NCBI GenBank assembly: GCA_030430975.1
Contig: JAUIKB010000189.1
Coordinates: forward strand, 1-8,639
Direction of reading: 5' to 3'
From: Polyangia bacterium
Lineage (GTDB): Bacteria; Myxococcota_A; Polyangia; Polyangiales; Polyangiaceae
Length of the DNA stretch: 8,639 nucleotides
Numbering within the stretch: the stretch's first letter is position 1; the number at the start of each line of letters is the position of its first letter. The position numbers and the translations under genes were made by a program. The notes under the pieces were generated by a model that saw nothing but the letters and a program-made list of their open reading frames with translations, made no database searches and was not told the DNA's origin. Shown piece by piece: positions 1 to 4,040 of this stretch.

Positions 1-819
1 CCCGTCCTTGTCCAGGTTCGGGCAACCGGTCGGTTCCTCGCCGGGGACCTTCGGGCACTCGTCGGCGACATCCGGAATGCCGTCCTTGTCCGTGTCCTTT
101 TCCGGGCTTCGAAACAGCGTGAACGTCAGCCCAAGCAGGATCTCGGGGTGATGTGTCTGCGTCCCGTTTTCCGACTCATTTTTCTGCGTGAGATTATCTC
201 GCACATCGAGCCGCAGGCCGAGCCAGCTATTGATCGCCGCCTTGGCGCCGATACCGAAATGGATCGACGGGTCGGTGTCGCTACCCAGCGAGTCGCCGTT
301 CATCGCCAACATGCCACCACCGACGGTGGCGAAAGGTACGATCCGCCACAGCGGCAGCTGAGCGATCAGATGCCCCCGAAGCGCCAGCAGCGTCGCCGAA
401 GCATCGTCCTCGCTCGCCGTCGGCAACAGAGCGCCTTCGACCTCGCCGCCTAAGAAGGACAGCGGAAAGTAGGCCGCCCGTAGGCCGATCTCAGGGGCGA
501 AGCTCTTCAGCGGCTGATGAGCGTTGTTCTCGTCGTGGAAGTTGTGCGAACTGGACGGAAACATCACGCCGCCGAAGATGCCGAGCTCCAGCAACCCCGC
601 TTCCGGCTTGTAGCGGTCCATCCAACCTTTGCCGAAGCCGTCGGACTTAAAGCCGGACTCCGACGAAAACGATGCTGATGCGCCGCCCTCCGACCCGGCA
701 TCACCGCCGTCCGCGGAATCCGCACCCTGATCCTCGGCAGGCTTGTCGTCTTGTGCCCAGGCGACCTGACTGGTGAGGACACACAGCGAGGCCGCCGCTA
801 GGTGGATGATTCTTGCCAT
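1..819 (-). CDS. OmpA-type outer-membrane beta-barrel protein with thrombospondin type 3 repeats (C-terminus outside window)
   Basis: The frame is open from an ATG at 819 to the left edge (273 codons), and AGGGAG lies about ten bases upstream of the start. Residues 1-22 form a signal peptide with an AWA cleavage site before Gln23. A Ser/Gly/Asp-rich linker (about 23-70) follows, then about 165 residues of alternating strands rich in aromatic and Gly residues, typical of an eight-stranded outer-membrane barrel. From about 240 come calcium-binding thrombospondin type 3 repeats (DTDKDGIPD, a Cys-Pro pair, then DKDG). In known families this order is usually followed by a C-terminal OmpA domain that binds peptidoglycan; that part would lie beyond position 1 and is inferred. 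The likely role is structural, tethering outer membrane to cell wall, or a porin-like role. The gene is divergent from the GntR-type regulator. Confidence in the barrel-plus-repeat call is high; the exact function is unknown. Confidence 0.85.
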   Translation of the reverse strand, partial: MARIIHLAAASLCVLTSQVAWAQDDKPAEDQGADSADGGDAGSEGGASASFSSESGFKSDGFGKGWMDRYKPEAGLLELGIFGGVMFPSSSHNFHDENNAHQPLKSFAPEIGLRAAYFPLSFLGGEVEGALLPTASEDDASATLLALRGHLIAQLPLWRIVPFATVGGGMLAMNGDSLGSDTDPSIHFGIGAKAAINSWLGLRLDVRDNLTQKNESENGTQTHHPEILLGLTFTLFRSPEKDTDKDGIPDVADECPKVPGEEPTGCPNLDKDG

Positions 820-871
820 GACGCGATCTCCCTTTTCTTTGCAAACAGTTCGACGCCCCCACAGCCGTGGG

Positions 872-895
872 AGCAATGAACGTGCCTAAGCAATG
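872..895. repeat. 7-bp direct repeat AGCAATG, two copies 17 bp apart
   Basis: AGCAATG occurs at 872-878 and 889-895, about 53-76 bases upstream of the barrel-protein start (read as CATTGCT on its strand). A spacing near two helical turns and a position upstream of a gene would suit an activator or repressor binding pair. Two 7-mers can also recur by chance. Confidence 0.3.
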
Positions 896-960
896 TGCGG
901 TGGAAACTAGAGCACAACGCGCGACCAGCCCAGCGAAACCATCGGTATTCTCGACGCCGA

Positions 961-975
961 ACGGGCTTCGCCCGT
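961..975. other. GC-rich hairpin (6-bp stem, 3-nt loop)
   Basis: ACGGGC and GCCCGT pair perfectly around TTC. No run of T follows on either strand, so intrinsic termination is unlikely. It could insulate the two divergent transcription units or be a dispersed small repeat; no second copy was noticed in the window. Confidence 0.35.
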
Positions 976-1040
976 GGGTCGGAGGCGCCGCCGTGGGCTC
1001 CAGACGCTGACGCTGTCGGGCCAAGCCCACAGCATCCACC

Positions 1041-1068
1041 TTGACACCAAGATTGGTCGGACCATAGT
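1041..1068 (+). promoter_or_regulatory. Sigma-70-type promoter of the FadR-type regulator
   Basis: A perfect TTGACA -35 (1041-1046) is followed after 16 bases by CATAGT (1063-1068), which matches the TATAAT consensus at four of six positions. Transcription would begin near 1075, at or one base before the GTG at 1076. The mRNA may therefore be leaderless if that GTG is used, or have a leader of about 31 bases if the ATG at 1106 is used. Confidence 0.6.
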
Positions 1069-1075
1069 ACCAATC
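1046..1075. promoter_or_regulatory. FadR-like operator and interleaved ACCAA/TTGGT half-sites inside the promoter
   Basis: TGGTCGGACCA (1054-1064) is a perfect 5+1+5 palindrome and contains the complete TGGTCNGACC core known from E. coli FadR operators. It lies in the -35/-10 spacer and reaches into the -10. Around it are further half-sites: ACCAA at 1046-1050 pairs with TTGGT at 1053-1057, and GATTGGT (1051-1057) pairs with ACCAATC (1069-1075). Occupation would block RNA polymerase, so autorepression by the adjacent GntR/FadR protein is the natural reading. The palindromes are seen directly; the identity of the bound protein is inferred. Confidence 0.7.
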
Positions 1076-1819
1076 GTGTTGACTCCGCTTGAACCGCGCC
1101 AAACCATGGCGGATGCGTGCTGCCAGCAGCTACGCCAAGCGATCATTCGCGGCGAGATAACGGCCGGGGACCGGCTGCCGCCCGAGCGCCAGCTCGCCGC
1201 ACAGCTCGGCGTGAACCGAGTCACCATCCGCACCGCCCTCGCAACGCTCACCGCACAGGGTTTGGTCCAGCCCCGCCAAGGCAGCGGGTACACGGTCCGC
1301 AACTTCCTGGCCCACGGCGGCCCAGAACTGCTGACCGCTCTGCTGCAGGACTCCGCCCAGGATCGCACGCTGGCGATCGCCGACCTGCTCCGCCTGCGCC
1401 GCCACCTCGCCGAGAGCATCCTCGACCTGGTCGCCGCACGGGCCACAGAAAACTCGATCGACGCGGTGGAACGCGCCGTTGCTGAGTTTGCCGATGCGGC
1501 CGAGCAAAGCGCATCGGTCACCGAGCTGCTCATACACGATCTCGCGGTGCTCGATGCGCTGCTGCAGGCCGCGCATAGTCCGGCTCTGCAGCTTTGCATC
1601 AATCCAGTGCTGCAGGTTCTGCGTGAGATCCCAGAACTCGCCCCGGCTATGTACGCGGACCCGGCTAGCAACGTGGCCGGCTACGCGTTCTTGATCCACT
1701 CATTGCGCAACCGTACGCCCCAGCTCGGCAAGGTACTCCGCGACGTGCTCGAAGAGCGCGACGCGACGACGCTCGACCGAATCCGTTCGCAACACGACGA
1801 AACCAGGAGCACAACGTGA
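1076..1819 (+). CDS. GntR-family transcriptional regulator, FadR subfamily (FCD-like ligand domain)
   Basis: With the GTG start the protein has 247 residues. Residues about 10-73 form a GntR winged helix-turn-helix, with the family hallmark LPPERQLAAQLGV, the recognition helix NRVTIRTALATL and a wing QGSGYTV. Residues about 85-235 are all-helical, as in the FCD/FadR effector domain. FCD proteins usually carry a metal-binding Asp-x3-His in the second half; here the corresponding segment reads HDLAVLDAL with no His at that spot, so it may be metal-free like E. coli FadR, which binds acyl-CoA. The promoter holds a FadR-core palindrome, suggesting autoregulation. Start choice: the frame opens at an ATG at 974, but that start lies upstream of the promoter. 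GTG 1076 keeps the LTPLEPRQT lead-in usual for these proteins; ATG 1106 is possible. The stop overlaps the next gene by four bases. Family is sure; the fatty-acyl-CoA ligand is inferred. Confidence 0.88.
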   Translation: MLTPLEPRQTMADACCQQLRQAIIRGEITAGDRLPPERQLAAQLGVNRVTIRTALATLTAQGLVQPRQGSGYTVRNFLAHGGPELLTALLQDSAQDRTLAIADLLRLRRHLAESILDLVAARATENSIDAVERAVAEFADAAEQSASVTELLIHDLAVLDALLQAAHSPALQLCINPVLQVLREIPELAPAMYADPASNVAGYAFLIHSLRNRTPQLGKVLRDVLEERDATTLDRIRSQHDETRSTT

Positions 1820-2541
1820 CAGCACCCACAGCAGCCAACGCATCGATCCCGTGGCACGCATGGCCGATTCTGTTGTTCCCAAAACGCGTCCGCGACAACC
1901 TCGAACGGATCGCACGCAGCGGCCACTACGACCACCTCCCGAACCTTTGGCAGCTTGAGCTCGGCGTGTTGTCGATGTGGCACCGCGTGCTGTTTCGGTC
2001 TGACACGATCGGCACCTCTTCGGGAGATCCGCCGCGGCGCACGTTGCGGGCACGCGTGTTGGCGTGGCGCCCGCTGCGCTTCCCATTCCTGCTCGCCGAG
2101 CGCGCTGTGGCGCCCTGGGACTTCACCGGGCTCGTCAGCTCCGAGGAGCGGATGATCAAGCATCTGATCGGCGCGCACCACGACGGCGAACAATTCGCCT
2201 ACGATCTGAGTATTCTCGAGTGCTATCCCGGCGGCCTGGAGCGCGCGCTCCAGGCCACGCAAAGCGTCACACGAGAAGACACCGCACGCGCACGGTGGTT
2301 GCGAGACCTAGTCGTCTACGAGGGCTATCACGAGCGCCTTGAAGCGGCGCTCGAACGAGCCCTGGCCGATGGCGTCGCCGTTTCAGGTGACGGCGCCGCA
2401 GACCCGGACGTCGCGTTCGGCGCTTACCTGCGTTGGTGCGCCAGTCAGCCCCCTACACCCAGCGCCACGCTCGCGGCGTGGCGCGAGGGTCACTTCCGAC
2501 TCGCCCGCCGCACAGGCGAACTGGTTTCGGCGCCGGTCTAA
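1816..2541 (+). CDS. Conserved-looking hypothetical protein coupled to the FadR-type regulator
   Basis: I do not recognise this 241-residue protein. It starts at GTG 1816, overlapping the regulator's TGA by four bases, with AGGAG about eight bases upstream, so the two are probably translationally coupled. It has no signal peptide or clear membrane helix and looks soluble and mostly helical. It is rich in Trp, His and charged residues in motif-like clusters: LPNLWQLELGVLSMWHRVLF (41-60), KHLIGAHHDGEQFAYDLSILE (115-135) and a helical segment around 160-185 with EGYHERLEAALERAL. The His/Asp/Glu clusters could bind metal, but I cannot assign a fold. Residues 186-215 are loop-like and Ala/Pro-rich. 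Its 3' end overlaps the converging membrane-protein gene by four bases. Strict coupling to a probable lipid-responsive repressor suggests a role in the same response. Confidence 0.8.
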   Translation: MTAPTAANASIPWHAWPILLFPKRVRDNLERIARSGHYDHLPNLWQLELGVLSMWHRVLFRSDTIGTSSGDPPRRTLRARVLAWRPLRFPFLLAERAVAPWDFTGLVSSEERMIKHLIGAHHDGEQFAYDLSILECYPGGLERALQATQSVTREDTARARWLRDLVVYEGYHERLEAALERALADGVAVSGDGAADPDVAFGAYLRWCASQPPTPSATLAAWREGHFRLARRTGELVSAPV

Positions 2542-3068
2542 AGCGAAGCCGTAGCGTCCGGCTGATTCAGCACACCGTCCAACCGGCGCGCGAGGTCTTC
2601 GAGCCCTATCGCGATCGCACCGGACGCGGCCGTGGAGGACACGTTGAGCCCCGCCGCGTCTTTTGCCACCGCGCGCGCCACATCATGGCTGGCGCTCTTC
2701 TCGAGCAGCCCCACCGCGCGATGCACGTGACGGCGCGCAAGCCCGTAGTTGTCCTCAGCGACATCTAGCTGCGCCACATGCAGCAGCCGTCTTGCCTCGA
2801 GGACGTCGATCCGCGCCGACGCCACGTCGAGGGCCTGCCGATCGCCGGTGTGCTGCGCAACGCCGGCCTTCTGCTGGGCCGCAAGAGCCGCGGCCGTTCG
2901 GCGAGCCTCAGCTTGCCCGTCGACCGTTCCGGCCCAGTACGCGGCGACCACCACAACGATCGCGGCGACCGCGCCACCGAGCGCCCAGCGAGCGCGTCGG
3001 GGGATCACCACGCGTGGTGTTGGCGGCGTTGTCGCCGCCGGGCGAGGGTCTTCGACTCGGGCGTTCAT
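2538..3068 (-). CDS. Small single-pass membrane protein with helical, coiled-coil-like C-terminal region
   Basis: The 176-residue protein has a Pro/Arg-rich cytoplasmic-type N-terminus (1-27), one hydrophobic helix (about 28-45, Ala/Val-rich) and a long soluble helical region. Residues 51-125 are Ala-, Gln-, Arg- and Leu-rich with heptad-like spacing; the hairpin around 88-122 (RLLHVAQLDVAEDNYGLARRHVHRAVGLLEK in part) resembles TPR-like or four-helix bundles. Basic residues flank the N-terminal side of the helix, so by the positive-inside rule the C-terminus should be periplasmic. It starts 48 bases after the TonB/AgmX-like gene on the same strand, probably in one operon, although no good Shine-Dalgarno is seen before ATG 3068. 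I do not recognise a named family; a scaffold or envelope role is plausible but unproven. Confidence 0.75.
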   Translation of the reverse strand: MNARVEDPRPAATTPPTPRVVIPRRARWALGGAVAAIVVVVAAYWAGTVDGQAEARRTAAALAAQQKAGVAQHTGDRQALDVASARIDVLEARRLLHVAQLDVAEDNYGLARRHVHRAVGLLEKSASHDVARAVAKDAAGLNVSSTAASGAIAIGLEDLARRLDGVLNQPDATASL

Positions 3069-3116
3069 CTACGGTCATTGAACGCCAGACGACCCGGAAC
3101 GGACAAGAATCGAGCG

Positions 3117-3971
3117 CTAGGGTGTGGCCTTAAACACCGTCCGCGTGACGTCGAGTTTCGGGTGGGCCGGAAACGAGAGCCCCCATACCGCCGAGGCGAC
3201 ACATCGGCGCGCTCGGGACGACTTGGGTTGGGTTGTAACCGTTACACCGACCGCGCGGCCGTGACGGACCGCCGCGCAGATCGAAACCGTCATCGAAGCC
3301 GGAACGCCGCAGTGGGCGAAATAGCTCCCGCTGTTCAATACAGCGCCGTACTGAGCCCGGGTGATGTCCGCTGGGGCGCGACTGGTAGCATCCTCGTTAT
3401 AGGCCGCCACGGCTGCCTCGCAGCTCTGGATGCCGCGGCCCGCATTCGGCGGCGGCTGCGCCGGAGTCGGAGCCGGACGCTCCGCGACCGATGGTGCCGG
3501 CTTAGGTTCCGAGATGCTCGGTCCCGCGGACGGCTGCGGCGGGGAGAGATCCTCGACGCCCGGCTCGGCCGCATCCCCAGGTGGGGACGGAGACGCGAGC
3601 TCGGCGGCGGCGAGCGATGACGGCACGGAAGGTAGGAGAGCAGCCGCCGATGGCGGTTCCGTCGGAATATCCGGCCCGAGTGGATTCGGAAGCGAGGGCG
3701 TGGACCGGCGGCGAGGCGTGACCGCCGCGTGGCGCGGCTGCGTGGCGGCCGGAGGGGAATACGCCTTGGCCTGGGGTGCCGCGGCAGGCGCCGAGAGACG
3801 AAACGACTTCAATCCGCTGGCGCCTGAGCTCATCCAAAACAGCCCGAGCGTAACCCCGACCCAACCCGCTCCGAGCAACCACGGACCGATGCGCCAGCGC
3901 CGCATCGCGGGCGCCGCGGCGCTGGCTACGCCGTAGTCGTCCGGTAAGCGAACCCGTGCCTTGTAGCGCAT
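3117..3971 (-). CDS. TonB/AgmX-like membrane protein with Pro-rich periplasmic linker
   Basis: The 284-residue protein has a short basic N-terminus, one transmembrane helix (about 28-47) and a long Pro/Ala/Ser-rich linker (about 58-180) of the kind that spans the periplasm in TonB-type energy transducers. Its compact C-terminal domain (about 181-284) contains Cys184, Cys221, Cys232 and Cys257 and a pattern ending in GLSFPAHPKLDVTRTVF. That ending resembles the AgmX/PglI-like C-terminal domain common in myxobacterial proteins, where alternate small and hydrophobic residues form a TonB-like sandwich. The four Cys could make two disulfides in the periplasm. The ATG at 3971 has no strong Shine-Dalgarno. 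No ExbB/ExbD partners are in the window. It lies 69 bases after the hydrolase/adenylation fusion and 48 bases before the small membrane-protein gene, all on the same strand. Architecture is clear; the exact role (energy transduction, gliding/secretion complex part, or anchoring) is not. Confidence 0.8.
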   Translation of the reverse strand: MRYKARVRLPDDYGVASAAAPAMRRWRIGPWLLGAGWVGVTLGLFWMSSGASGLKSFRLSAPAAAPQAKAYSPPAATQPRHAAVTPRRRSTPSLPNPLGPDIPTEPPSAAALLPSVPSSLAAAELASPSPPGDAAEPGVEDLSPPQPSAGPSISEPKPAPSVAERPAPTPAQPPPNAGRGIQSCEAAVAAYNEDATSRAPADITRAQYGAVLNSGSYFAHCGVPASMTVSICAAVRHGRAVGVTVTTQPKSSRARRCVASAVWGLSFPAHPKLDVTRTVFKATP

Positions 3972-4040
3972 TGTCGTGGTCGAGAAATAGAGCCGAGGAT
4001 TGCAGCCGTGAAAGTGACAGCCGAGGGGGGACCGGGCTTT

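Larger units (their letters stand above)
820..1075. other. Divergent intergenic region between the barrel-protein gene and the FadR-type regulator
   Basis: This 256-base stretch carries control signals and no convincing gene. Near the barrel gene there is a short hairpin (CCCAC/GTGGG, 858-871) and a 7-base direct repeat AGCAATG (872-878 and 889-895). A GC-rich hairpin with a 6-base stem (ACGGGC/GCCCGT, 961-975) sits mid-region without a T-tract, so it is not a classical terminator. The regulator's promoter and operator occupy 1041-1075. The plus frame stays open from an ATG at 974, but its first 34 residues look like non-coding Arg-rich translation. Confidence 0.6.

Noticed and set aside
858..975. 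Hairpins at 858-871 and 961-975 as intrinsic terminators
   Set aside because: Neither is followed by a T-run on either strand, and both lie in a divergent region where no transcript needs to end.
974..1075. Upstream extension of the regulator from ATG 974
   Set aside because: The extra 34 residues are Arg-rich and unlike GntR N-termini, and the promoter and operator at 1041-1075 lie inside them.
907..1671. A 254-codon minus-strand open frame over the regulator
   Set aside because: It is Ser/Arg/Ala-rich shadow translation opposite a clear GntR winged helix.
2778..3620. A 280-codon plus-strand open frame
   Set aside because: It is antisense to the two minus-strand membrane-protein genes, very Arg-rich, and shows no domain-like pattern; the minus frames have clear TM-linker-domain layouts.
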